Shown here piece after piece: positions 45,627 through 55,563 of a stretch of 64,000 bases of DNA (the first letter of the stretch is position 1; every line of letters begins with the position of its first letter). The DNA lies in the NCBI RefSeq assembly GCF_014171595.1, contig NZ_CP050451.1, forward strand, positions 2,356,001 to 2,420,000, written 5' to 3'. The position numbers and the translations under genes are program-made. The notes under the pieces are model-generated. The model had not been told where the DNA came from. It made no database searches and saw only the letters and a program-made list of their open reading frames with translations. Source of the DNA: Massilia sp. Se16.2.3 (GTDB taxonomy: Bacteria > Pseudomonadota > Gammaproteobacteria > Burkholderiales > Burkholderiaceae_D).

Positions 45627-45655
45627 GGGCGCACAGTTGGGTTCGGTTTGCGCCC
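45627..45655 (-). terminator. Possible terminator after fumC
   Basis: GGGCGCA (45627-45633) pairs with TGCGCCC (45649-45655). On the minus strand the stem is followed by TACAATTTTT. The loop of 15 bases is long, so efficiency may be moderate. Confidence 0.5.
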
Positions 45656-45662
45656 CCAACCC

Positions 45663-47055
45663 TCATTCCGGATCCGGCCGCGTCATGTCGATCGGAACGA
45701 TCCACTGCTTGAACTGCTCTTCGTTGACATGGCCCGATTGCAGCGCCGCCTCGCGCAGCGTGATGCCGGTGTGCTGGGCGTGCTTGGCGATTTGCGCGGC
45801 GCGATCATACCCGATGTGCGGTGCCAGCGCGGTCACCAGCATCAGCGAGCGTTCCATCAATTCGCCGATGCGCGCGCGGTTCGGCTCGATGCCCTGCGCG
45901 CAGTGCTCGTCGAAGGAGCGCATGCCATCGGCCAGCAGGCGCGCGCTTTGCAGGAAGTTGTGGGCGATCATCGGCTTGAACACGTTCAGCTCGAAGTTGC
46001 CCTGGGAAGCGCCGATCGTCAGCGCGACGTCGTTGCCGAACACCTGGCAGCACAGCATCGTCATCGCTTCGCACTGGGTCGGATTGACCTTGCCCGGCAT
46101 GATGGAACTGCCCGGTTCGTTCTCGGGGATGGTGATTTCGCCCAGGCCCGAGCGCGGGCCGGAGGCCATCCAGCGGATGTCGTTGGCGATTTTCATCAGG
46201 GCCGCGGCCAGGGTCTTGAAGGCGCCATGGCTGCTCACCAGGGCGTCGTGGCCGGCCAGCGCGGCAAACTTGTTCGGCGCGCTCTTGAACGCCAGGCCGG
46301 TGCGCGAGCCAAGCTCGGCGGCGATGCGCGCGGCGAATTCCGGATGCGCGTTCAGGCCGGTGCCGACCGCGGTGCCGCCGGCGGCCAGCGCCAGCAGGCC
46401 GGGCAGGGTGGACTTGATCGCGCTTTCCGCAAATTCCAGCTGGGCGACGTAGCCGGAAAATTCCGGCCCAGCGTCAGCGGCGTTGCGTCCTGCAGGTGGG
46501 TGCGGCCGATCTTGACGATGTCGGCGAAGTCGCGCGACTTGACGAGCAAGGTGCCGCGCAGCCGGGCCAGCGCCGGCAACACTTCCTTCGTCACCGCGAT
46601 CGCCGCCGCCACGTGCATGGCGGTAGGGAAGATGTCGTTCGAGGACTGCCCCATGTTGACATGGTCGTTCGGATGCAGCAGGCGTGCCTCGCCCCGCTCG
46701 CCGTTCAGCAGCTCGGAGCCGCGGTTGGCCAGCACCTCGTTCATGTTCATGTTGCTCTGGGTGCCGGAGCCGGTCTGCCAGACCGCGAGCGGGAATTCAT
46801 CGGGATGGCGGCCGTCCAGCACCTCGTCGGCGGCGGCAATGATGGCGTCGGCCTTGTCGCGCGGGAGCTTGCCGAGCGAGCGGTTGACGGCGGCCGCGGC
46901 GCGCTTGACTGGGCCAGTGCGGCAACCAGTTCCGGCGCCATCTTTTCGGTCGAAATGTGGAAGTGATGCAGGGAACGCTGGGTTTGCGCACCCCACAGGT
47001 GGCTGGCCGGTACCTCGATCGGGCCGAAGCTGTCTTTTTCTATCCGGTTTTCCAT
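45663..47055 (-). CDS. fumC: Class II fumarate hydratase, frameshifted as sequenced
   Basis: Repaired length is 464 residues, exactly the family size. It converts fumarate to malate in the TCA cycle without an iron-sulfur cluster. [20 protein letters not shown] opens it. [46 protein letters not shown] and the signature [17 protein letters not shown] are intact. Single bases are missing near 46913 (CAGTCAAG where CAGGTCAAG is expected) and near 46465 (before [10 protein letters not shown]). A housekeeping enzyme with two frame breaks points to sequence error rather than decay. Confidence 0.88.
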
Positions 47056-47143
47056 GGACTCGTCCTGTTATTTCGAAGCTGGAGCTAAAGAGTGTATCCG
47101 AACACCCGTTAATTACGCTTAGGCTACAAATTCACCCGATCCC

Positions 47144-48322
47144 ATGGCGACCCGTCTTTCCCTACTGCTGTCGAGCTTGCTAGCAGCCTCCGTTTTCCCG
47201 GCCGCCGGCGCGCATGCGGCCGAACTGGGCGAGGCGAAAGTCGGGTCCCATATCGGCCAGCCGCTCGTCGCCGACGTCGAACTGACGATGATCGACGACG
47301 CCGCCAACCCGGTCCAGGTGCGCCTGGCTGACCCGAATGTGTACCGCGGCGCGAACATCGCCATGCCGGCGGTGCTGGGCAGCCTGAACATGTCTGTGAT
47401 GCGCCGCGATGGCCGGCAGTTCCTGCATCTGACTTCGCTCAAGCCGGTGGAAGGCCGGCATCTGCACCTCTACCTCGACCTGGCCGACGGCAAGGAAAGA
47501 CAGGTGCGCCTGGTGACCTTGTGGCTGACGCCCGATCCGAATCCGGTTCCGGTGCCAGCACCCGCGCCAGCCGCGCCGGTCGCCGCCGTCGTACCTGCTG
47601 CTACGCACGCGGCAGCGGCCGCTCCGGCGGGGCCTGCGCCTGCCGCGCGCAAGGCACCGCCAAACCCATGCCGAACGCGCGCCGAAAAGGCACGCGCCGG
47701 CACCGGCAAACCCCGCTGCGTCCCCCGCGCTTGCGGCCAAACCCGCAACCTGCGCAGCGGCACCCGCCGCCGAGCACGTCAATGCCTGCGTCGCACTCGG
47801 CGAAAAGAACGCCGCCCTGCGACACGAGCTTGTGCGCCTCGAAGACAGGATGGACAAGCTGCAGCTGCTGGCCGGCCACGCGTCGGCGTCGGCGCCGGCA
47901 AAGGATGCCACGGCGGTCCTGGATGCGGACGTACAAGGCCCCGAGGCGCATGCTCCATCAAACCGGCCGCCCCGCAGGCCGCGCCCCGCATCCACGCCAA
48001 ACCGAAAAAGGCCCCGCCACCGGAAGCGGAGACGTCCTGGCTGCCGATCGCGGGCGCGGTAGCCGCGCTGCTGGCACTGGGCGGCCTGGTGGCCATGCTG
48101 GTGCGCCGCCGCCGTGCCGCGAGCGGCAAGATGGCGCAGCAACAGGAAGCTGACAGTCCGGAAAAGGGGGCCGGCGTCTCTGGCGCGGGCTCCGGCAAGC
48201 GCAATTTCGTGGCGACTGTGAAAGCGCGCTTGATGGCCTTGAGGCGACATAACCCGGCGCAGGACGCTGCGCAAACGGCGCCGGAAAGCGCTGCGCAACC
48301 GGCCGCGGAGGCGGTCGAATAG
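47144..48322 (+). CDS. FimV-like membrane protein, with two compensating frame breaks
   Basis: This is a 392-residue protein. The signal peptide ends AGAHAAE, then ELGEAKVGSHIGQPLVADVE and PNVYRGANIAM form the FimV N-terminal domain, which in other bacteria sits by the peptidoglycan and supports type IV pili and polarity. A Pro/Ala linker leads to a short coiled coil (ALRHELVRLEDRMDKLQLLA) and one membrane helix (WLPIAGAVAALLALGGLVAM) with an RRRR stop. The coding frame changes near 47665 and returns near 47957, so about 100 central residues are read in a shifted frame. The cytoplasmic FimV TPR domain is absent. Confidence 0.75.
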   Translation: MATRLSLLLSSLLAASVFPAAGAHAAELGEAKVGSHIGQPLVADVELTMIDDAANPVQVRLADPNVYRGANIAMPAVLGSLNMSVMRRDGRQFLHLTSLKPVEGRHLHLYLDLADGKERQVRLVTLWLTPDPNPVPVPAPAPAAPVAAVVPAATHAAAAAPAGPAPAARKAPPNPCRTRAEKARAGTGKPRCVPRACGQTRNLRSGTRRRARQCLRRTRRKERRPATRACAPRRQDGQAAAAGRPRVGVGAGKGCHGGPGCGRTRPRGACSIKPAAPQAAPRIHAKPKKAPPPEAETSWLPIAGAVAALLALGGLVAMLVRRRRAASGKMAQQQEADSPEKGAGVSGAGSGKRNFVATVKARLMALRRHNPAQDAAQTAPESAAQPAAEAVE

Positions 48323-48360
48323 CCGCGCACGAATCGTCTACACAACTGCGAATTTTGCGC

Positions 48361-48621
48361 TATACTGAATTCGCTGGTTAACAAAACCACAAAAAAACGG
48401 CCCCAGGGTCCGGCGCAGCCACCACCGATAGCGTGGCGCGGGAACCGGTCTTTCGTCGCAAGACGCCTGGCTCCGGAAGCGGTCTGACTGCCAACAGCGG
48501 CAGCTGACGCCGGATGCAACCGGCAAAGAGGCGACCACCGGGATTACCTGGTGTTCGCTCTCCGAATTCAGTGGTCCGGGTTCCGGGCCGCGGCAAGAAG
48601 GCGCCCCTGAGGCGCCTTTTT
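48361..48621 (+). ncRNA. Candidate structured small RNA with own promoter and terminator
   Basis: TATACT (48361-48366), with a TCTACA-like -35 18 bases upstream, begins a 250-base stretch without a credible reading frame. Several hairpins are visible: GTCTT/AAGAC, CTGCC/GGCAG, and an extended stem CACCGGG/CCTGGTG with flanking GCGA/TCGC. GGAACCGG near the front could pair with CCGGGTTCC near the end to close a multibranch fold. A terminator ends it. It did not match 6S, SRP, tmRNA, RNase P or common riboswitch signatures by eye. It may instead be the long 3' untranslated region of the FimV-like gene. Confidence 0.35.
48598..48621 (+). terminator. Intrinsic terminator
   Basis: AAGGCGCC (48598-48605) pairs with GGCGCCTT (48611-48618) across CCTGA and runs into T residues. 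It ends either the candidate small RNA or the FimV-like transcript. Confidence 0.8.
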
Positions 48622-48775
48622 GTTTGCCTCGCGATTTGTTTGCTTGAAGTTTTTGTGCGTGTAGAAATCGGACCCGTGCGGAGAGGGCGGCGCCTGTCCG
48701 GACGCGAGTTCGTCCACGCTCGCATGAACCGGCCGCCGGGACGAGGCCGCTGTTCGTCCGGCGCGGAAAACAAAA

Positions 48776-48793
48776 AAGCGCCCGCAGGCGCTT
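48776..48793 (-). terminator. Intrinsic terminator downstream of fliT
   Basis: AAGCGCC (48776-48782) and GGCGCTT (48787-48793) pair across CGCA. On the minus strand a T-run follows. It lies 126 bases after the fliT stop. Confidence 0.75.
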
Positions 48794-48918
48794 CGATGTC
48801 GGCCGATGCCGGCTTGGTGCGCCATACAAAACCTTCAGGACAAGGCGCGGCGTCGAAGACAGGTCGAGCGTACGGCAAGACGATGCAACGCTGGACTGGA
48901 GGTTTTGTCAGGCGCTCT

Positions 48919-49200
48919 TTAGTGCGGACGCATCGCCTGGTCCAGCTGTCCCATCCAGGGTTCGGTCACGTCGCGGATGGCGCGGTCGTTGGCCATGATC
49001 TGCTTGAGGAGGGCAATCTTGCTCAGGCGCTTGGCGCCGTCCAGCGCCGGGACGCCCGTCGCCGCGACGCTCGCCTGTGCAGCACATTCGCCCTGCAGCT
49101 GGTCGAAGCTGTTCCAGTCCCCCGTTTGCGCCGCCGTCGCCATCTTCCCGGTCAGGCCGGCGATGTTTTCATACATGGAGAGGACTTCGTTGGGGGTCAT
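48919..49200 (-). CDS. fliT: Flagellar protein FliT
   Basis: This is a 93-residue helical export chaperone type protein: VLSMYENIAGLTGKMATAAQ, GDWNSFDQLQGECAAQ and SKIALLKQIMANDRAIRDVT match FliT, the chaperone for the filament cap FliD. It stands alone, without fliD or fliS, but has a FliA-type promoter 50 bases upstream, consistent with late flagellar expression. A strong AGGAGG lies about 40 bases before the ATG with a hairpin in between, an unusual arrangement. Confidence 0.78.
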   Translation of the reverse strand: MTPNEVLSMYENIAGLTGKMATAAQTGDWNSFDQLQGECAAQASVAATGVPALDGAKRLSKIALLKQIMANDRAIRDVTEPWMGQLDQAMRPH

Positions 49201-49249
49201 GTTAGCACCGCGACAATGTTATTCCGGTCGGATGACCGGTTGTCCTCCT

Positions 49250-49276
49250 TTTACGGCAGGGCTGTCGGGAACTTTA
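49250..49276 (-). promoter_or_regulatory. FliA (sigma-28) promoter of fliT
   Basis: Read on the minus strand, TAAAGTTC (49276-49269), 11 bases, and GCCGTAAA (49257-49250) match TAAAGTTT-N11-GCCGATAA at 13 of 16 positions with exact spacing. The rest of the 49201-49509 gap holds no gene. A hairpin CCGGTC/GACCGG (49224-49239) follows on the transcript. Confidence 0.65.
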
Positions 49277-49509
49277 GGGTGTTCCTGAAAAAAAATCAAA
49301 ATATTTTCCGACGCGCGGCGTGCCGGGGCAGCCGGCAGCGGCAGCACGAGCAATCGCCTGTCCATGCCGCATATTGCCGGGTTTATGCAGTCCAGCGCCC
49401 GATTCTGCGGCCTGTCGCATCAAGCCCCTGGCAGGTGCAGCCTTGACGTAGAGTGCGTGCTGGGTTGCTGCGCCGGACGCGGCGCCGACATACTAAGAGA
49501 GAGCACAAG

Positions 49510-52179
49510 ATGAGAGACCACCAAGCTTCGAGCCTGGCCACGAACCGGGCCTGCGTCGCGGCCATCGCGCTGGCCCTGGCGGCCGGCAGCGCGCAGGCGG
49601 AAGCGCCGTTTTCCTTCGAGTCCACCCCAGGCAAGCTGCCGAAGGACGTCATTCCACTGCTGTACGACGCCCACCTGGTGCCGGACATGGCCGCCGACAC
49701 CTTCCGCGGCGAACAGACCGTCGAGATCGAGGTGCTGCGTCCCACGCGCAGCATCGTCCTGAATGCCGCCAACCTGGCGATCGAGCGCGCGACCCTCGCC
49801 AAACGCGGCATGGCCGAGCGCGCGCTCACGCCCATCCTCGACGCCGAACACGAAACCCTGCGCTTCGACCTCGATGCGCCGCTGGCGCCGGGACGCTACC
49901 GCCTGGCCTTGCGTTTCAGCGGCCAGATCAACCGCGAGGGCAGGGGACTGTTCCAGGTGCGCTACAAGGCGGGAGCGAGCGACAAGAAGCTGGTGGCGAC
50001 CACGATGGAGCCATCCGACGCGCGGCGCATGCTGCCCACCTGGGACGAGCCGGCCTTCCGCGCGCGCTTCAAGCTGACCGTCGACGTGCCCGCCAGCTTC
50101 AAGGCCTACTCGAACACGCCAATCGAAAAACAGCAAAAGCTCGCCGGCGGCCTGCAGCGCATCAGCTTCGCGCCCACCCCGAAGATGCCGAGCTACCTGG
50201 TGGTGCTGGTGGCGGGCGAGATGGAACGCGTCACCACGCGCCAGGACGGCGTCGAGATCGGCGTCGTCACCACCGAAGGCAAGCGCGGTTCCACCGCTTT
50301 TGCATTGAACAGCACGCGCGACCTGCTGCGCTACTACAACAATTATTTTGGCGTGCCTTACCCGCTCGCCAAGCTGGACCAGATTGCCATCCCCGGCGGC
50401 TTCAATGGCGCGATGGAAAACTGGGGCGGCATCGTCTATAACGAGTCGACCCTGCTGTACGACCCGGACAGGAGCCCGGAGCAGGTCAAGAAACTCACTT
50501 TCGAGGTCAACGCCCATGAAGTCGCGCACCAGTGGTTCGGCAACCTGGTCACGATGGCCTGGTGGGACAACCTCTGGCTCAACGAAGGCTTTGCCTCCTG
50601 GATGGCGGCCAAGGCAACGGCCCACTTCCATCCCGAGTGGCGCCCCTACCTGGACGGCATCGTCGAACGCGAGAGCGTCCTGAACCTGGACGCGCGCAAG
50701 ACCACCCACCCGATCCAGACCCGCATCGACAACGAGGAGCAGGCTGCCGGCGCCTTCGACGCCATTACCTACGTCAAGGGCCAGGGCTTCCTGCGCATGC
50801 TCGAAAGCTGGGTCGGCGAAGACGCCTTCCGCAAGGGCATCCGCGCCTACATGGCGAAGCACCAGTACTCGAATACCACCACGGCCGACCTGTGGGCGGC
50901 GATCGAACAGACCTCCGGCAAGCCGGTGTCGAAGCTCGCCGCCGACTGGACCACCCAGCCCGGCTACCCATTGATTTCGGTGAGCCAGCGCTGCGAGGAC
51001 GGAAAGCGCCAGGTCACGCTGACGCAGGAACAGTTCCGCGTGGACGAACCTGCGCGCGAGGAAAGGCTGTGGAACGTGCCGCTGCAGGTCGGCACCATCA
51101 ACGGGCGCGCCTGGTACACCCTGCTGGCGAACCGCAGCAGCACCATCACCCAGGGTACGTGCGAAGGTACGCTGGTGGTCGATCCGCAGAGCGTCGGCTT
51201 CTTCCGCATCCAGTACGACCGCGCCAGCTTCGACGCCCTGGCACGCGATGCGGCGCGCCTGCCCGACACCACCCGCCTGAAGCTGCTCACCGATACCTGG
51301 AGCCTGGTTGCGGCCGGGCGCATGCCGCTCGATGCCTACACGGCGCTGGTGGCGAAATACGGCGACGAGCCGCGCCTGGCTGTCTGGGATTCGATCCTGG
51401 TCAACCTCGGCACGCTCGATAACCTGGCGCGCGGCGAGCCGGAGCAGGCCCTGGTGCGGCGCTTCATCATCGACTTCGTGCGTCCGAAATTCGCCAGACT
51501 CGGCTGGGAAGACAAGCCTGGCGAATCGTTGGAAGAGCGCCAGTTGCGCGCGCAACTGGCGAGCGTACTGGCGCTGGCCGGCGACGAGCGCGCGATCAAC
51601 GAAGCGCGCGCGCGCTTTGCCAGTTATCAGCGCGACCCGGCCTCGGTCAGCCCGGAAATGCTCGACTTCGTGTTCGGTACCGTCGGCCGCTATGCCGACG
51701 CCGCCACCTACAAGGCGCTGGGCGAGCGTGTCGCCGCGGCCGGGACCGATGAAGAGCGCCACCGCGCGGGACGCGCCATGACGGGCGCGCTCGACCCGCA
51801 ACTGGCCGAGGCCACGCTGCGCATGGCGCTCTCGCCCCAGGTGCCGGCGAACCTGGCATCGATGATCGTCGCCGGGGTAGGACGCCAGCACCCGGACCTG
51901 GCCTGGCGCTTCGCCACCGCCAACCGCGACGCGCTGTTGCAGAGCACCGATGCGGTCGGGCGCAACCGCGCGCTGGCGGGCGTGGTCGCGGCATCGAACG
52001 ATGCGCGCCATGCGGATATGATGGAACAATATGTTGGCAAGCATTTTGGCCCGGACGCGCTGGTCGAAGCCCAGCGGGTCGGCAACGGCATCCGCGTGCG
52101 CGCGGCCCAGAAGGCGCGCCTGCTGCCCCAGCTGCGCGCCGCCCTGCAGACGCCACCACACTCACCGCAATCACATTAA
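49510..52179 (+). CDS. M1-family aminopeptidase, exported
   Basis: This 889-residue zinc aminopeptidase has a start at 49510 that gives a signal peptide (RACVAAIALALAAGSAQA). The exopeptidase motif GAMENWGGIVY and the zinc site HEVAHQWFGN with the downstream glutamate in WLNEGFASW are intact. The C-terminal ERAP1-like helical domain (about 540-880) completes the aminopeptidase N layout. Export sets it apart from cytosolic PepN. It is followed by an M13 peptidase after only 19 bases, so both are probably one transcript for peptide scavenging. Confidence 0.93.
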   Translation: MRDHQASSLATNRACVAAIALALAAGSAQAEAPFSFESTPGKLPKDVIPLLYDAHLVPDMAADTFRGEQTVEIEVLRPTRSIVLNAANLAIERATLAKRGMAERALTPILDAEHETLRFDLDAPLAPGRYRLALRFSGQINREGRGLFQVRYKAGASDKKLVATTMEPSDARRMLPTWDEPAFRARFKLTVDVPASFKAYSNTPIEKQQKLAGGLQRISFAPTPKMPSYLVVLVAGEMERVTTRQDGVEIGVVTTEGKRGSTAFALNSTRDLLRYYNNYFGVPYPLAKLDQIAIPGGFNGAMENWGGIVYNESTLLYDPDRSPEQVKKLTFEVNAHEVAHQWFGNLVTMAWWDNLWLNEGFASWMAAKATAHFHPEWRPYLDGIVERESVLNLDARKTTHPIQTRIDNEEQAAGAFDAITYVKGQGFLRMLESWVGEDAFRKGIRAYMAKHQYSNTTTADLWAAIEQTSGKPVSKLAADWTTQPGYPLISVSQRCEDGKRQVTLTQEQFRVDEPAREERLWNVPLQVGTINGRAWYTLLANRSSTITQGTCEGTLVVDPQSVGFFRIQYDRASFDALARDAARLPDTTRLKLLTDTWSLVAAGRMPLDAYTALVAKYGDEPRLAVWDSILVNLGTLDNLARGEPEQALVRRFIIDFVRPKFARLGWEDKPGESLEERQLRAQLASVLALAGDERAINEARARFASYQRDPASVSPEMLDFVFGTVGRYADAATYKALGERVAAAGTDEERHRAGRAMTGALDPQLAEATLRMALSPQVPANLASMIVAGVGRQHPDLAWRFATANRDALLQSTDAVGRNRALAGVVAASNDARHADMMEQYVGKHFGPDALVEAQRVGNGIRVRAAQKARLLPQLRAALQTPPHSPQSH

Positions 52180-52198
52180 ATAGCGAGAAGAGGAAGAC

Positions 52199-54285
52199 AT
52201 GAAGACAAGCCCGACACCCATGAAGCGCGCCCTCGTCCTGGCGCTGTGCGCCGCCACGCTGGCACCGATGCTGGCCGCCGCGCAGTCCACGGCAAGCACG
52301 GCCAAAGCCCCTGAAAAACAGCTTGAAAAGCAGGCTGAAAAACAGGGCGACAAGCCGGCGAACATGACCGTGCTGCCTGGCGACGACTTCTTCGCCTATG
52401 CCAACGGGGACTGGCTGGCCAGGACCGAGATCCCGGCCGACCGCGGCTCCTGGAGCGCCATGGGCGCGCTCGCCGAAGAGACCAACACCCGCATCGCCAA
52501 ACTGATCGAGGAGCTGGGCGCGGCCAAGGCGACAAGCGGCGAGGCGCGCAAGGTGGCCGACTTCTACGCCGCCTACATGGACGAAGCCGGCATCGAAAAG
52601 CGCGGCCTGGCGCCGATCCAGCCGATGCTCAAGGGGATCGCAGCGATCAAGGACAAGGCGGCGCTGGTGCGCGCGCTCGGCGCCTCGGTACGGGCCGACG
52701 TCGATCCGCTCAACGCCACCGACTTCTACACCGAAAACCTGTTCGGCCTGTGGGTGGCCGGCGGCCTGACCGACCCGTCGCGCAACCTGCCTTACCTGCT
52801 GCAGGGCGGCCTGGGCCTGCCCGACCGCGCCTACTACCTCGAGAACAATGCGCGCATGGCCGAGCTGCGCACCAGGTACCAGCAACACATCGCCGCGATG
52901 ATGAAGCTGGCCGGCTTCGACAAGCCCGAGGAACGCGCCGCGCGCGTGTTCGAACTCGAGCTGGCGCTGGCCCAAACCCATGCCACGCGCGAGGAATCGG
53001 CCGACATCCAGAAGTCGAACAATGTCTGGAGCGCGAAGGACTTCGCCGCGCGCGCGCCGGGCATCGACTGGGCTGCCTTCTTCAAGGCTGCCGGCCTGCA
53101 GGGCCAGGAACGCTTCCAGGTCTACCACCCGAGCGCCGTCATCGGCGCGGCCAAATTGCTGGCCAGGGCCGATGTCGCCACCTGGCGCGATTACCTGGCC
53201 TTCCACCAGATCAACCAGTACGCCAGCCTGCTGCCGAAGGCTTTTGCCGACCAGCGTTTCGAATTCAACGGCAAGGCGCTCACCGGCACGCCGCAGCAGT
53301 CGGCACGCTGGAAGCGCGCGCTGGCCGCGACCAACGAGGCGATGGATGAAGCCGTCGGCAAGATCTACGTGGGGCGCTATTTCCCGGCCGAGAACAAGGC
53401 AAAAGTGCAGGCGATGGTCGCCAACATCATCGACGCATTCAGCCGCCGCATCGACAAGCTCGACTGGATGGCGCCGGCCACCCGCGCCCAGGCCCAGGCC
53501 AAGGTCAAGTCGCTGTATGTCGGCATCGGCTATCCGGAGCGCTGGAAGTCCTATGACGGCTTGCAGGTCGCCGCCGGCGACGCCTTCGGCAACGCCGTGC
53601 GTGCCGAGGAGTACCGCTATAAACAGGAACTGGCGAAACTCGGCAAGAAGCCCGAGCGCACCGACTGGGCCATGCCGCCGCAACTGGTCAATGCCGTCAA
53701 CCTGCCGCTGCAGAATGCGCTGAACTTCCCGGCCGCCATCCTGCAGCCGCCGTTCTTCGATCCGAATGCCTCGGACGCGGCCAACTATGGCGCCATCGGC
53801 TCCATCATCGGCCACGAAATCAGCCACAGCTTCGACGACCAGGGCGCCCAGTTCGATGCCCAGGGCCGCCTGCGCGACTGGTGGACGAAGGAAGACCTGG
53901 CGCACTTCAAGACCGCGTCGAACAAGCTCGTCGCCCAGTACGGCAGCTATAAACCCTTCCCGGACCTGGCGGTGAACGGCCAGCTGACGCTGTCGGAAAA
54001 CCTGGCCGACCTGGCGGGCCTGGCGGCCGCCTACGACGCCTTCAAGACCACGCCGGCCGGCAAGGTGGCGGCTGCCGATCGCCAGTTCTTCACGGGCTTC
54101 GCCGGGGCTGGCGCAGCAAGATGCGCGAAGCCTCGCTGCGCCGCGCCGTGCTGACCGACGGCCACGCACCGGCCCAGTACCGCACCTATATCGTGCGCAA
54201 CCTGGATCCGTGGTACCAGGCCTTCGATGTCAAGCCGGGCCAGTCGCTCTACCTGCCGCCGCAGGAACGCGTGCGGATCTGGTAA
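52199..54285 (+). CDS. M13-family (neprilysin-like) metallopeptidase, frameshifted as sequenced
   Basis: Repaired length is 695 residues. It is exported by a signal peptide (ALVLALCAATLAPMLAAAQS). GDDFFAYANGDWLARTEIPA is the M13 opening. The zinc motif is GHEISHSFDDQGAQFD, with the third ligand in ENLADLAGL and the NAYY-type substrate region represented by VNAVNLPLQNALNFPAAIL. One base is missing near 54103 (a GGGG run); after it SKMREASLRRAVLTDGHAP runs to the typical end PQERVRIW. It degrades short peptides in the periplasm, in tandem with the M1 enzyme. Confidence 0.9.
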
Positions 54286-54288
54286 GCG

Positions 54289-54941
54289 ATGGACAACCTG
54301 GACGAGATCGCGCGGCGGACGCTGGCGCACTACGAGCAGAGTGCGCGGCAGTTCTTTGCCGGTACCATCGACCACGATGTCAGCCAGAACGTGGCGGCGC
54401 TGCTCGATGCCATCGAGGCGCCGGCGCCGTACACCCTGCTCGACCTGGGCTGCGGGCCCGGGCGCGACCTGAAGACCTTCAGTGCGCTCGGGCACCGCGC
54501 GATCGGGCTCGACGGCGCGCATGAGTTCGTCGAGATGGCACGCGGGCACAGCGGTTGCGAGGTCTGGCACCAGGATTTCCTGCACCTGGCGCTGCCCCGG
54601 GCATGTTCGACGGTATTTATGCAAACGCGTCCCTGTTCCACGTGCCGAGCGCGGCGCTGCCCGGCGTGCTGGCGGCGCTGCACGCCAGCCTGAAGCCGGG
54701 CGGCGTGCTGTTCAGCTCGAACCCGCGTGGCCACAACGAGGAGGGCTGGAATGGGCCGCGCTACGGCAGCTATTACGATTACCCGACCTGGGAGCGCTAC
54801 CTGGTGGTGGCCGGTTTCGTGCCGCTGCACCATTACTACCGGCCGCCAGGCTTGCCGCGCGCGCAGCAGCCCTGGCTGGCCAGTGTCTGGCGCAAACCTA
54901 TTGTTAATCAGCGAACAGAATTGCCCGGCGATCAGGCATAA
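54289..54941 (+). CDS. Class I SAM-dependent methyltransferase, frameshifted as sequenced
   Basis: Repaired length is 217 residues. Motif I is LLDLGCGPGRDLKTF with the acidic GLDGAHEF after it. One base is missing in the CCCC run near 54597; the frame then continues GMFDGIYANASLFHVP and LKPGGVLFSSNPRGHNEEGW, the late methyltransferase strands. The start is three bases after the M13 stop, so it may be co-transcribed. The substrate is unknown. Confidence 0.8.
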
Positions 54942-54976
54942 GCTGGAAGCTCGATTTCAACCGAAGAGGTGATGGC

Positions 54977-55153
54977 ATGAACGACGACCAAATCAAGGGC
55001 AAGGCCAAGGACATCGGCGGCAAGATCCAGGAAAAAGTCGGCGAAGTCACCGGCAGCCGCCAGCAGCAGGGTGAGGGATTGTCGAACCAGGCCGAAGGCA
55101 AGGTGCAGGAAAAAGTGGGCGACGTGAAGGATATCTTCAAGGGAAACAACTGA
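54977..55153 (+). CDS. CsbD-family stress protein (first copy)
   Basis: This is a 58-residue hydrophilic protein: NDDQIKGKAKDIGGKIQEKV, then GLSNQAEGKVQEKVGDVKDI. CsbD/UPF0337 proteins are general-stress proteins whose function is not understood. GAAGAGG precedes the ATG. A terminator follows at 55175. A second copy lies at 56864. Confidence 0.88.
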   Translation: MNDDQIKGKAKDIGGKIQEKVGEVTGSRQQQGEGLSNQAEGKVQEKVGDVKDIFKGNN

Positions 55154-55174
55154 TCCTGATGCCTGCAGGAACGA

Positions 55175-55200
55175 AAAGCCGCGATTCGTCGCGGCTTTTT
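55175..55200 (+). terminator. Intrinsic terminator of the first csbD copy
   Basis: AAAGCCGCG (55175-55183) pairs with CGCGGCTTT (55190-55198) around ATTCGT and continues into T residues. Confidence 0.88.
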
Positions 55201-55563
55201 CTTTGTCCGCCATTGCTCGCCAGCCATGCGCTGGCCGGCAATATTGCCAGCCTCGCCATGAAGGTACGCAAAGCGACAACAGATGGCGCCATCGCGGCGC
55301 CAGCAGATTGACTTTGGGAAGGCCGTCCTGGGGTGTCGTGCGAGCTCGGTCGCAGCTTCATTCCCGCCGCCGGGGCGGACTACGGGGCCCGCTTCGGGTG
55401 GAAGGGGAAAGGATGCGTGGCGAACATCAGCGAGATCGGCGTCGAAGACGAACAGGTGCGTCATGTTCCTGTCGAGCTTGCGCGCGTTCCCGAATGCCGC
55501 CAGGCGGGCACCGGGCAGCGTGCCCGGTGTGGCATCGGCCCCGCAAACATGCGGGGATCGGGC
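55201..55563. other. Gene-free stretch before the AI-2E family transporter gene
   Basis: No supported gene is present. A GC hairpin CACCGGGCA/TGCCCGGTG (55509-55529) lies 35-55 bases after the transporter stop on the minus strand and may end that transcript, though it lacks a T-run. Confidence 0.45.

Noticed and set aside
45663..47055. fumC as a true pseudogene
   Set aside because: Two single-base repairs restore the exact family length and every motif; sequence error is more likely for a TCA-cycle enzyme.
48373..48621. 6S RNA, SRP RNA, tmRNA, RNase P RNA or a cobalamin/TPP riboswitch
   Set aside because: None of their conserved core motifs could be found in the stretch; left as an unassigned candidate.
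49420..54169. Two antisense frames of 913 and 840 residues opposite the M1 and M13 peptidases
   Set aside because: Shadows of complete sense genes with intact catalytic motifs.
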